The notes under the pieces are model-generated. The model worked only from the letters and a program-made list of their open reading frames with translations. It was not told the DNA's origin and ran no database searches. A program made the position numbers and the translations under genes. A stretch of 12,383 nt of DNA, from assembly GCA_017483405.1 (NCBI GenBank), contig JAFUWP010000095.1:1-12383 (forward strand), written 5' to 3'. Each line of letters starts with the position of its first letter. Position 1 is the stretch's first letter. Shown piece by piece: positions 4,309 to 12,226 of the stretch. The DNA comes from Oscillospiraceae bacterium. Lineage in GTDB: Bacteria > Bacillota > Clostridia > Oscillospirales > Ruminococcaceae.

Positions 4309-5670
4309 ATGAAATTCTACCAGAAATTAGGCTCTGTTCTGCTTTCCGGAACTTTGGCGATGTCCTCAGTGCTGATGTACGGCCAGAAACCAAAAATTCC
4401 GGCACAGGCCGAAGAAAAAACCAAAATCGTCATCATCGGTGACGGCATCTCCTCAGGAGCGAATCTCCCAAGCGGCGAAAAATCTTATGCTGACTGGCTC
4501 GCTTACTATACCGATGCCGAAATTCAGAATTTCTCACAGGATGAGAATATGACCGGCGATATTCTGCAAAATCTCGAAGATGCTCAGATTCAGAAAGCTC
4601 TTTCCGAAGCCGATATTATCATTGTCACCGCCGGACTCAATGACCTGATGATGCCGTTTTTTGCAAAAGCAAATTCCTATATGGAAGAATTCGGATTTGA
4701 AAAATTTCAGGATATTTTTTCAGCATCTATGAGCGATTACGGCTTTACCTCGGAAGATGATTTGATTCCTTATGCAAATGAATTATCCGCGGAAATGCGC
4801 AAAAACAAGACTTCTGCTCAGAATAATCTGAAAGCCATCACCGAAAATCTGATGCAGTATCAGGATGCAAAAGTCATCTATCAGACTGTTTATAACGCCG
4901 TGGATACGATTGAAAATATCAATTCGCTGTCCCAGAAGCGTCAGCAGGCCTACAGGAGCGTATGTAATCCGGTTACATCTACAGTAAATGCGGCTTTCAA
5001 TAATTATCTGCATGAACTGGAAACCGGCGGAAAATGCATCTTAGCAGATATTTTTTCAGAATTCGCAGGATATGCCTATCTGTATACGAATCTGAATGAA
5101 CTGAATCCCAATCCCAGTGCGGAAGGTCATAAAAAAATCGCAGATGTCGTGATAGAAGCCGCAGGACTGGAGAAAAAACTTCCTCCGGCGGAATCTACTG
5201 AAACCAGTACAAGCACAAGCACTTCCACTACAAGCACGAGCACGAGTACTTCCACCAGTACGAGTACAAGTACTTCTACCAGTACGAGTACAAGTACTTC
5301 TACCAGCACGAGCACAAGTACTTCCACCAGTACAAGTACAACTACTTCTACCACGAGCACAACTACTTCCACCACCACGAGCACTTTCACCACTACAAGC
5401 ACGAGCGAAACAAAAACAGCCTCAGTTGGCGATTTAAATCAGAATGGCTCTGTTGATGCTTCGGATGCCGCTGTTCTCCTGAAAGTTGCCGCCAATCTCG
5501 GCGCAGGTCAGCCGAGCGGACTTTCTCCCGAACTGGAAAAGGCCGCTGATGTCAATGAGGATGGAAACATCAATTCTGCCGATTCTGCCTTGATTCTCGT
5601 TTATTCCGCCGGAAGGGGAACGGGTGAAATTACTGTCGAATTTGCTGAATATCTCAAAACTCTGAAATAA
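4309..5670 (+). CDS. Secreted SGNH-fold protein with dockerin, probable pseudoenzyme
   Basis: A 453-residue secreted protein. The ATG at 4309 has GGAGGG (4297-4302) 6 bases upstream; frame extension to 4225 runs through the promoter and is not real. A signal peptide ends near PAQA (31-34). Residues ~37-287 follow the SGNH/GDSL hydrolase layout: block I VIIGDGISSG (39-50 region), block II around NFSQDENMTGDIL, block III GLND (109-112), and the final block NPNPSAEGHKKIAD. The family's catalytic Ser is Gly46, the block II Gly appears to be Glu, and the His of DxxHP is Asn268 with no Asp at the expected place; only the block III Asn (111) is kept. A Ser/Thr repeat linker (about 297-367) leads to a dockerin with calcium loops at Asp375 and Asp414. 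A binding or structural role on a cellulosome is more likely than esterase activity. The fold assignment rests on motif spacing. Confidence 0.85.
   Translation: MKFYQKLGSVLLSGTLAMSSVLMYGQKPKIPAQAEEKTKIVIIGDGISSGANLPSGEKSYADWLAYYTDAEIQNFSQDENMTGDILQNLEDAQIQKALSEADIIIVTAGLNDLMMPFFAKANSYMEEFGFEKFQDIFSASMSDYGFTSEDDLIPYANELSAEMRKNKTSAQNNLKAITENLMQYQDAKVIYQTVYNAVDTIENINSLSQKRQQAYRSVCNPVTSTVNAAFNNYLHELETGGKCILADIFSEFAGYAYLYTNLNELNPNPSAEGHKKIADVVIEAAGLEKKLPPAESTETSTSTSTSTTSTSTSTSTSTSTSTSTSTSTSTSTSTSTSTSTSTSTTTSTTSTTTSTTTSTFTTTSTSETKTASVGDLNQNGSVDASDAAVLLKVAANLGAGQPSGLSPELEKAADVNEDGNINSADSALILVYSAGRGTGEITVEFAEYLKTLK
5197..5409 (+). repeat. Ser/Thr-coding minisatellite (24-bp units) in the linker
   Basis: About 70 codons of alternating Ser and Thr. 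Clear units start at 5248, 5272, 5296 and 5320 (24 bases each, acttcyaccagyac...), flanked by degenerate 27-, 21- and 24-base units at 5221, 5344 and 5365. It forms the flexible and probably glycosylated linker between the SGNH-like domain and the dockerin. Copy number could vary by slippage without changing frame, since every unit is a multiple of three. Confidence 0.85.
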
Positions 5671-5671
5671 G

Positions 5672-5711
5672 AAAATCAGCCGTGTATGATTTCATACATG
5701 GCTGATTTTTT
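5672..5711. terminator. Bidirectional terminator between convergent genes
   Basis: AAAATCAGCCGTGTATGA (5672-5689) pairs with TCATACATGGCTGATTTT (5692-5709) with one G-U pair and a tight loop. T-runs exist in both directions, longer on the plus strand. It serves the SGNH-dockerin gene and the facing membrane-protein gene that ends at 5711. Confidence 0.85.
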
Positions 5712-6565
5712 CAGGAACAGAAATATAAGATACAGGCCGTAAGTATCAGGATTCCGGCAAAGGCAAAATCCAGTATCGAAACCAGTTTCATTTCACGCTG
5801 TGCGTGTTGTGCAAAGGCCTCCGTATGCTCGAAAGGTGTCATTCTCCGGTGGCTGAAATCCTGATACGAACAAAGAAAGATTTCTGTTACATTTCGCCGG
5901 TGATATTCTGAAATCATGGCCGTAATCAGCCCGATGATTCCCATCAGCAGGAGGGAATCCATCCGGATGCAGGCCGGAATCACGACTATCCAGAGGGGAG
6001 AATATCTCAGCAGATACGCTCTGATAATGATGTTCCATTCACGGAGGGTATAATTCCGGTCATGATTCGGATTCCGGAAGAAGGCATTCTGTTTCCGGAG
6101 TTTCTTTTCGTTCTGAAAAGCTTTCGGAAGGTGTTTCGCGATGCTGATTCTGTCAGAAATCTGATATACGGCGAACAGCATCCACATCAGGATAGAAACG
6201 CCCCAGCCAACTGCCGGAAAGATGTCATTTTCCTGATGCTTGATTCCCAGTAGCAGTGAAATCAGGGAAATCCATTCGAGACAGGGGAATGCATTCCGGA
6301 TGAACGGGAGTATCGGCGGAAATACTTCGGCCGGAAGGAATTCACGTTCCGCCCAGAGTGCGCCCTTCGTGAAGCGATACAGAAGCCTTTTCCGGAAAGA
6401 GGGAAGATTCTGTCGGATTTCGCGTTTCAGATTCCGGAGTTCTTTATGTGTGCGATGTTCGGCGAGACGTTTTTCGACAGTCTCTCTGTAGCCGGAACAG
6501 AGGATTATCAGAAGAAATAAATTCAACAGCTGAAAATATCCCAGCATGGCAGTCATCCAGAACAT
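5711..6565 (-). CDS. Multipass membrane protein of unknown function
   Basis: A 284-residue protein that I do not recognise. Hydrophobic segments lie near residues 5-24, 93-108, 116-135, 189-200, 203-219 and 263-283, so five or six membrane passes are likely. A strongly basic stretch separates the first two (about 30-65, with many Arg and Lys), and another lies around 144-170; both are probably cytoplasmic. No catalytic motif, transporter signature or export signal beyond the first helix is visible. The ATG at 6565 is preceded by GGGGG (6574-6578) 8 bases upstream, and a consensus promoter sits just ahead. The gene stands alone between terminators at both ends. Its place between two dockerin-protein genes may be chance. 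Confidence 0.75.
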   Translation of the reverse strand: MFWMTAMLGYFQLLNLFLLIILCSGYRETVEKRLAEHRTHKELRNLKREIRQNLPSFRKRLLYRFTKGALWAEREFLPAEVFPPILPFIRNAFPCLEWISLISLLLGIKHQENDIFPAVGWGVSILMWMLFAVYQISDRISIAKHLPKAFQNEKKLRKQNAFFRNPNHDRNYTLREWNIIIRAYLLRYSPLWIVVIPACIRMDSLLLMGIIGLITAMISEYHRRNVTEIFLCSYQDFSHRRMTPFEHTEAFAQHAQREMKLVSILDFAFAGILILTACILYFCS

Positions 6566-6588
6566 AAAGTTTACCCCCTTTTTTGCAT

Positions 6589-6617
6589 ATCATATCACAA
6601 AAAAGAGTTTTTGTCAA
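6589..6617 (-). promoter_or_regulatory. Promoter of the membrane-protein gene
   Basis: On the minus strand, a perfect TTGACA (6617-6612) and TATGAT (6594-6589) are 17 bases apart. The -35 begins one base after the T-tract of the upstream terminator (6619-6652). Confidence 0.85.
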
Positions 6618-6618
6618 G

Positions 6619-6652
6619 AAAAATCCGGCAGTCCGATGACCGCCGGATTTTT
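6619..6652 (-). terminator. Terminator of the pectate lyase-dockerin gene
   Basis: AAAAATCCGGC (6619-6629) pairs with GCCGGATTTTT (6642-6652), 11 base pairs with a 12-base loop. On the minus strand it ends in a T-run 4 bases past the stop at 6657. The arms are symmetrical, so it may also act on the plus strand. Confidence 0.85.
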
Positions 6653-6656
6653 GAAT

Positions 6657-9557
6657 TTACTTGGAAAGCAATGCTTTTTTCAGCAGAATCAAATCATAGA
6701 TATTGACAATGCCGTCATTGTTCATATCTGCAACGGAATACTGTTCTTTTGTGAAACTGTTGGTATTCAGCAGATATTTCTGGAGAGCAACCAAATCTAC
6801 AACTGTTACAGTGCCGTCACTGTTGATGTCGCCTGCAACGGTCTTAGGTTCGGTTGTAGTAGTTGTTGTTTCAGTTGCTTTTTCTGTAGTTGTGGTTGAT
6901 GTTGTCGTAGTAGTGGTTGTTGTAGTTGTGGTTGTTGTCGTGGTGGTAGTAGTCGTTGTTGTGGTAGTAGTGGTTTCCGTAGCGAGATTCCATTTCTGGC
7001 AGTTGTTGCCGTTCGGCTGATACTGCTGAACATTCGCGCCGTTATCACTGCTTGCATTGACGATTTCTACCAGACAGCCGTCTTTGGATGCATGTGTCAC
7101 TATGCTGTAAGAGCCATCAAGATTCTTTGTGAAACGGAACAGCATTGCACTGTCCTTATTGGAATAAGTCACAATGTCGATGTTACCGCCGTTTGCACTG
7201 CTTTCGGCTTTCAGAACGTAGTTGGCATCCTGTACGGAACGGATATAGTAATAGTTGCCTGAACCGAATGCTTTCAGTGTCCATTTCTGGCAGTCATAGC
7301 CGTTAGAAGCCCACTGCTGAACATTGGTATTATCAGCCATCACGCCGTTGTAGATGTCCATTACCAGACCGCTGTTGACGTTCTGGAAGGTGTAGATAAC
7401 GCTGGTATCCATAGCAACACCAGGGTCAGTAACGGCTTCGAGTGTCCAGTCCTGACAGGTTGCGCCGTTGATTTCCCATTCCTGAGCGTTCGCGCCGGAA
7501 TCGGTGCTTGCATTGATGATTTCGACAGCGGAGGCATCGCCGGAAACTCTGGTTCTGATTTTGTAAGAGCCATCGGAATTCTGCGTCAGCATGAACTGCT
7601 GATTTGTACCGCCGTTATACTGATAAATGTCGATATTTGTACCGTTTGCGGCTTTCTTGCCGGCGACATCCAGTACATAAGTACCGCCGTCACCTACACA
7701 GGAAACGATATAATAATAGCCGTCACCTGCGCTGAACAGTTTCCAGATATTGTGGATTTCAGAACCATCAGAACCCCACTGGTCAACATTTGCGCCGTTG
7801 GTTGCGCTTGCGCCTGCAACTTCGAGATACTGGCCGGAGTTGACGTTCTTGAATCTGTAAGATGCACCTTCTGTAAAGCTTGCCGGAACAATTGCGGCAG
7901 AAGCATTCGGTTCTTCATGATAACCGGCACTCGGAACGCCTGCTGTCCCGTAACGGAGATACATCCAGTTGCTGTTCTTGGACTGGCATCCGCTGTAGTT
8001 GGAACAATAAGTTTTTGCTTGGTCAGCTGTCAGAGATACATAACTGTAATTGTTCTTCGGTCTCCATGTGCTTGCCTGAGAATAGCTCGGGTTACTGGAT
8101 GTGCCTTCGCCCTGTACAGTTCTGCTGCAACTGGAGAACTTAGAACCGGATTCTGCATAAGCACCAGGATAAGTGATAGAGTTCCAGTCGCAGATAACAT
8201 TGCCGCCGTTTGCATAGTAGCAGTTTTCGGCATAGATGTCGCATCCGCTGTGAACAGTGTATGCCATACTGAAAGTATCAACATAGTTATTCAGAGAATG
8301 ATAGTAACCCCATCTCATAAGCCCAGGGCCTCTGGTGAGCGTTTTATAGAACTTGTTGCCGGCGAGTGTCATGCGCGGATAACCGTCATACTGTGCCTTG
8401 ACATCAGCAGTATCATCCGGATAGCCCAGAATGACACCGTATTCATGCAGACCGAAAGAACAGTCAGAAACGGTGCAGTAGTCTGCATTGTAGCAGCAGG
8501 CTAAGAATTTATCCCAGTCCGGCAGGCCTGTCGATGCGGTATTATAATCCGAATGGCCTGTGAAGGTCAGATGGTCAGCCCAGAGGTTTTCACCGCCGCT
8601 GAAATAAACCGAGATGTTATCATTTCCGTTAGCTTCGGCATCATGCTGAATATCGAAATTCTTGAAGATGATGTTGTTGCATGTGGAACTGCTCCGGTTG
8701 GTGCAGAATGCAACATTCCAGAGCGTGTGCGCAGAATAGCTTCCGATGATGGTCTTGTTGCCTTCCACGTAGATTCGGCCGGACGGACAGTAATATCTGC
8801 CGGAAGAATCCTTTTCCAGTGCGGTCACTTTGATGTCCTTTGTGACAACGATGGTATAAGGTGTTGTGGAGGTCGCATATTTCTTGAGGTCATCAAAAGT
8901 GGAAACTTCCACGGTTTCGCCGAACAGACCGCCGATGTCAGCAGCCTTGATGCCTGTGCCGTCATTGGAGCAGTAGCCTGCAAAACCCTGTAAGCCATCC
9001 GCATTCAGCAGGAATAACTGATTATCTGCGCCGGTATAGTTCGCAAGGGTCATGCCGGATGTGCCCTGTGTCAGCGCGAGGGAAGTATTGGAATAGTTGA
9101 CAATCTTGTAATATAAGTTATTTCCAAGATGGTCAGTACTTACCGGAACAACATACCAGTGCTGGGACTGCGCGGATTCATAGCCGTATACGACTACGCT
9201 CGCACCTGCCGAAACATTGTAATTCAGCGGTGAAAGCAGTCTGCCCGACTGCGCGTTGCAGAGCTTGAAGTAAGTACCTTTCGAGTCAGAACCTACACGG
9301 TCGAATCTCCATGAAGGTGAAAGGTCATTTCCCAGTGCTTTCATGACAACGGCAGAATTATCAGCTGTACCGCTTTCCGTCAGCACGGTGGAATTGTTTT
9401 TGGATGCCAGAGTCATCAGCTGTACAGGGTAATCCGTAGAAATCGCCCTTGCCGGAACGGATACGCCCGAAGGCAGTACCAGCAGTACAGAAAGAATCAT
9501 CATCAGTGCTGTCATCAGACCGAGAATCTGCAATGACAGCTTGTGTCTTTTTTCCAT
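6657..9557 (-). CDS. Secreted pectate lyase (PL1-like) with ricin-type domains and dockerin
   Basis: A 966-residue secreted cellulosomal enzyme predicted to cut de-esterified pectin by beta-elimination. The ATG at 9557 has AAGGAGG (9567-9573) 9 bases upstream; further upstream frame passes through the leader and promoter. Order: signal peptide ending near VPARA (36-40); a ricin-like trefoil (~45-185); a family 1 pectate lyase domain (~190-545); two ricin/CBM13-like domains (~556-705 and ~715-858) with CQDWTLE, CQKWTL and CQKWNL motifs; 25 consecutive Thr (862-886) in a longer Thr-rich linker; a dockerin with calcium loops at Asp910 and Asp944. PL1 hallmarks are WADH (326-329), a later Asp cluster in LPDWDKF, and RGPGLMRWG (Arg409, Arg415), where the usual RxPxxR appears with one extra residue. 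Family call is from these motifs; specificity is inferred. It is divergent from the c-di-GMP gene. Confidence 0.88.
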   Translation of the reverse strand: MEKRHKLSLQILGLMTALMMILSVLLVLPSGVSVPARAISTDYPVQLMTLASKNNSTVLTESGTADNSAVVMKALGNDLSPSWRFDRVGSDSKGTYFKLCNAQSGRLLSPLNYNVSAGASVVVYGYESAQSQHWYVVPVSTDHLGNNLYYKIVNYSNTSLALTQGTSGMTLANYTGADNQLFLLNADGLQGFAGYCSNDGTGIKAADIGGLFGETVEVSTFDDLKKYATSTTPYTIVVTKDIKVTALEKDSSGRYYCPSGRIYVEGNKTIIGSYSAHTLWNVAFCTNRSSSTCNNIIFKNFDIQHDAEANGNDNISVYFSGGENLWADHLTFTGHSDYNTASTGLPDWDKFLACCYNADYCTVSDCSFGLHEYGVILGYPDDTADVKAQYDGYPRMTLAGNKFYKTLTRGPGLMRWGYYHSLNNYVDTFSMAYTVHSGCDIYAENCYYANGGNVICDWNSITYPGAYAESGSKFSSCSRTVQGEGTSSNPSYSQASTWRPKNNYSYVSLTADQAKTYCSNYSGCQSKNSNWMYLRYGTAGVPSAGYHEEPNASAAIVPASFTEGASYRFKNVNSGQYLEVAGASATNGANVDQWGSDGSEIHNIWKLFSAGDGYYYIVSCVGDGGTYVLDVAGKKAANGTNIDIYQYNGGTNQQFMLTQNSDGSYKIRTRVSGDASAVEIINASTDSGANAQEWEINGATCQDWTLEAVTDPGVAMDTSVIYTFQNVNSGLVMDIYNGVMADNTNVQQWASNGYDCQKWTLKAFGSGNYYYIRSVQDANYVLKAESSANGGNIDIVTYSNKDSAMLFRFTKNLDGSYSIVTHASKDGCLVEIVNASSDNGANVQQYQPNGNNCQKWNLATETTTTTTTTTTTTTTTTTTTTTTTTTSTTTTEKATETTTTTTEPKTVAGDINSDGTVTVVDLVALQKYLLNTNSFTKEQYSVADMNNDGIVNIYDLILLKKALLSK
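6850..6974 (-). repeat. Poly-Thr coding tract (ACN codons)
   Basis: 25 Thr codons in a row (6974-6900), then Ser and further Thr/Glu/Pro codons to 6850. All four ACN codons are mixed, so this is selected low complexity rather than a pure microsatellite. It links the ricin-like domains to the dockerin. The antisense poly-Val frames are shadows. Confidence 0.85.
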
Positions 9558-9702
9558 ACAAATTTTCCTCCTTGTGTTGGATTTTTTTGAAAGATAACAG
9601 CCTGACCAGAAACTGTTTTTTGATTCCCCTTTCAGCTTGTCCCTAAACGACTGTCGATTTATGAACAAACTGTGTATTGCATCGAACACGATACTTATCT
9701 TT
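9558..9702 (-). other. Long 5' leader of the pectate lyase gene
   Basis: About 138 bases separate the predicted transcription start (near 9696) from the ATG at 9557. AACAG and CTGTT arms (around 9596-9616) could form a small hairpin ahead of the ribosome site. I looked for a cyclic-di-GMP riboswitch because of the neighbouring gene, and did not recognise one. Confidence 0.4.
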
Positions 9703-9731
9703 ATTATAACAAAATCAGGAAACAAAAACAA
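9703..9731 (-). promoter_or_regulatory. Promoter of the pectate lyase-dockerin gene
   Basis: On the minus strand, TTGTTT (9731-9726) and a perfect TATAAT (9708-9703) are separated by 17 bases. The weak -35 would suit activation from the sites upstream at 9756-9796. Confidence 0.75.
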
Positions 9732-9755
9732 GACGTATCCGGCAAAATCTGCATA

Positions 9756-9796
9756 TTGTACAAACAAATCACAAATTTATTGTTATTTTGTACAAA
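9756..9796. promoter_or_regulatory. Two identical TTGTACAAA sites, possible operator
   Basis: TTGTACAAA occurs at 9756-9764 and 9788-9796, 32 bases apart (about three turns). Its core TTGTACAA is a perfect palindrome. The pair lies between two divergent promoters, 25 to 65 bases upstream of the pectate lyase -35 and about 50 bases upstream of the other. It looks like a binding site for a dimeric regulator; no such regulator is encoded here. Confidence 0.4.
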
Positions 9797-9844
9797 TGGC
9801 ACATAGTTTTTTTCAAGAAATTAGAACACATTTTCTTTTTTTGA

Positions 9845-9873
9845 TTGACATCCTCAAAAAAATATGCTATAAT
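9845..9873 (+). promoter_or_regulatory. Consensus promoter of the GGDEF-EAL gene
   Basis: Perfect TTGACA (9845-9850) and perfect TATAAT (9868-9873) with a 17-base spacer, the strongest-looking promoter in the window. The leader to the start codon is about 35 bases. Confidence 0.9.
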
Positions 9874-9915
9874 AGGGTATAGACTGAAAAAAGTGAAAGT
9901 TGAAAAGGTGATGCT

Positions 9916-12219
9916 ATGAAATGGACATATATTATTTATTTACTGGTTTCGGCCGTTCTGATGTTCATCGGACTGCTGTATACCTTTATCAAGCCTAAGA
10001 AGTTCAGTTTTGAACCGCCGCTCAGAATGTTGTTTCTGTTCGGGGGGCTTGCTGTCGCTATGCACGGATTCGCCATGATGACGGAATCTGTTTCGGCGGC
10101 CTACGCGCTGTTCGGGGGATATTATGCCGCAATAGATTTGATGATGCTCGGTATGGTATCGTTCGGGCGGAAATATACCAATATCCGGCAATATAACAAA
10201 AAATCACAGATTGCACTGACCGTTCTGGCAGATATTGATTTTCTGATGATGATTGTCAATTGTTTCAGGCATGTCGTGTTTGACTGCGAATTGGTTCAGG
10301 ACAGAGGTCAGCAGTGGTTCTATTATGTCGGCGATAAGCATCCGCTGTACTGGTATCATGTGGGATTTATCTATCTGACAGGTTTTATTCTGCTGGTGGA
10401 TTTGATTCGGAAAACTATTGTAGTGCCAAGAATTTATAAATCGAAATATGCAGTGATTCTTGTGCAGTGCTGTCTTTTTGCAATTGTACACACGGCATAT
10501 CTCTATACGGATATTCTGCATCTGCGGATGAGAATTGACTATTCCCTGATGTGGATAGTGATTATTGCTTATGCCATTGTTTATTTTTCGATATTTTACG
10601 TTCCCAGCGGTTTGACAAGCAAACTGCTGAATGCGACAGTCTCCAATATGCAGAACGGCATTGTCTGCCTTGATGTCGAAAATCACTGCATTCACGCAAA
10701 CGAAGCCGCAAGAGTCTACTGCGAAGACCGCATCGAAAAACAAGTCAGCTATTGGTATGAAAATCAGCTTGCAATTGACGAAACCGAAAAACATTGGAAA
10801 GTTTCTCAGAAACTCGCCGGAGAAACGCTGTATTACGAAATCGAATATAAAAAAATGTTCGACAGAGATAAAAAAAGCATCGGCAGTTTCTTCATCATTC
10901 ATGACTGCACCGAGGAAACCAAACGCCTCGAAGCCGAAAAATACCGCGCAACGCATGACTCCCTGACCGGAATCTATAACAAGGAAACTTTCTACGAAAA
11001 AACCCGAACCATGATTCGCGAAAATCCCGAAACAGAATACTGTATCGTCTGCACGGATGTCAAGAATTTCAAAATCGTCAACGATGTGTTCGGTGTGGAA
11101 ACCGGCGATAAACTCTTGATACGTATTGCAAACTCTATCCGGTTCATGTCCAAAAACGGCTGGATTTACGGTCGTCTGACCGGTGACAGATTCGCCGTCT
11201 GCCTCCCCAGAGAAGAATTTTCTGAAAAACAGTTCTTGCAGGAAACTTCCCGTATGGCCAAGATGTCCGAAAATTACATGTTCAAGATTCAGATTCATGT
11301 CGGTGTTTACATGATTGAAGACAGAACTCTGCGAATTTCCGTGATGTGCGACAGAGCCAATCTCGCTATCAAGACCATCAAGGGCAGTTATGAAAGTACA
11401 GTTGTTTACTATAAGGAAAATCTGCGCGAAGACTTCCTGAACGAACAGAGAATTATCAGTGAATTCGAGATGGCTATCCGTTCCAAGCAGTTTCAGCCTT
11501 ACATACAGCCGCAGGTATTTTCTCAAAACGGCAGATGCGAGGGCGGAGAAGTCTTAGTCCGCTGGATTCATCCGCAAACGGGTATGATTCCGCCGTATAA
11601 GTTCATTCCGATTTTTGAACAGACAGGACTCATCGGCAAGCTCGATGCCTATATGTGGGAAATGGCTTGTCAGAAATTGCAGGAATGGCAGAGACGCGGA
11701 CTGACAAATCAGTATCTTTCCGTCAATATTTCCCAGAAGGATTTCTACCTGATGGATGTGTATGAAACAGTCACTTCTCTGGTGGAAAAATATCAGATTC
11801 CGCCGAAAAGTCTGCATCTGGAAATCACCGAAACGGCCGTGATGGATAACCCCGGGGAACAGCTCCCCTTAATCAGCAAGCTCCGCGAATATGGCTTCAT
11901 GATTGAAATTGATGACTTCGGCAGTGGATATTCTTCCCTGAATACGCTGAAAGACCTCAGTGCCGATGTGCTCAAGATTGATATGGGATTCCTCCGCAAG
12001 ACGGAACATCAGGAAAGAAGTAAGATTATCTTAAAGATGATTATTTCGCTGGCGAAATCGCTTTCTATGGAAGTCATCACCGAAGGCGTGGAAACACAGG
12101 AGCAGGTGGATTTCCTGAAAGAATACGGCTGTGATATTTTTCAAGGCTATCATTTCGCAAAGCCCATGCCCGTACAGGATTTTGAAGAAAAGCATCTGAA
12201 TAAGACCGTTGAAGTATAA
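9916..12219 (+). CDS. Membrane cyclic-di-GMP protein: 7TM, PAS, degenerate GGDEF, EAL
   Basis: A 767-residue protein predicted to hydrolyse the second messenger cyclic-di-GMP at the membrane. The first ~225 residues hold seven hydrophobic helices like the 7TM sensor regions of some histidine kinases; a PAS-like region follows (~230-335), then GGDEF (~345-500) and EAL (~510-760). The GGDEF signature is TGDRF (422-426): the first Gly and the key Glu are lost, and no RxxD inhibitory site is visible, so cyclase activity is unlikely. The EAL domain keeps the catalytic set: EVLVR (Glu545, Arg549), Asn604, Glu636, DDFGSGYSSL (Asp666, Asp667), Lys687, EGVET (Glu723) and QGY (Gln743). The GGDEF part may bind GTP as a regulatory module, as in CC3396 of Caulobacter. 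AAAGGTGA (9904-9911) is about 4 bases from the ATG. Monocistronic. Functional prediction is confident, the signal sensed is unknown. Confidence 0.92.
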   Translation: MKWTYIIYLLVSAVLMFIGLLYTFIKPKKFSFEPPLRMLFLFGGLAVAMHGFAMMTESVSAAYALFGGYYAAIDLMMLGMVSFGRKYTNIRQYNKKSQIALTVLADIDFLMMIVNCFRHVVFDCELVQDRGQQWFYYVGDKHPLYWYHVGFIYLTGFILLVDLIRKTIVVPRIYKSKYAVILVQCCLFAIVHTAYLYTDILHLRMRIDYSLMWIVIIAYAIVYFSIFYVPSGLTSKLLNATVSNMQNGIVCLDVENHCIHANEAARVYCEDRIEKQVSYWYENQLAIDETEKHWKVSQKLAGETLYYEIEYKKMFDRDKKSIGSFFIIHDCTEETKRLEAEKYRATHDSLTGIYNKETFYEKTRTMIRENPETEYCIVCTDVKNFKIVNDVFGVETGDKLLIRIANSIRFMSKNGWIYGRLTGDRFAVCLPREEFSEKQFLQETSRMAKMSENYMFKIQIHVGVYMIEDRTLRISVMCDRANLAIKTIKGSYESTVVYYKENLREDFLNEQRIISEFEMAIRSKQFQPYIQPQVFSQNGRCEGGEVLVRWIHPQTGMIPPYKFIPIFEQTGLIGKLDAYMWEMACQKLQEWQRRGLTNQYLSVNISQKDFYLMDVYETVTSLVEKYQIPPKSLHLEITETAVMDNPGEQLPLISKLREYGFMIEIDDFGSGYSSLNTLKDLSADVLKIDMGFLRKTEHQERSKIILKMIISLAKSLSMEVITEGVETQEQVDFLKEYGCDIFQGYHFAKPMPVQDFEEKHLNKTVEV

Positions 12220-12226
12220 CAAAAAC

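Noticed and set aside
5127..5402. Val/Leu-rich minus-strand frame and similar poly-Val frame at 6703-7020
   Set aside because: Antisense readings of the Ser/Thr and poly-Thr linkers; hydrophobicity comes only from the complementary codons.
9558..9700. Cyclic-di-GMP riboswitch in the pectate lyase leader
   Set aside because: The leader is long and next to a c-di-GMP gene, but I do not see the conserved GEMM-I or GEMM-II core; only a small hairpin is visible.
10204..11526. 440-residue minus-strand reading frame opposite the GGDEF-EAL gene
   Set aside because: Shadow of a gene with clear catalytic motifs; rich in Phe, Asn and Ile, without family motifs, and no promoter or ribosome site fits it.
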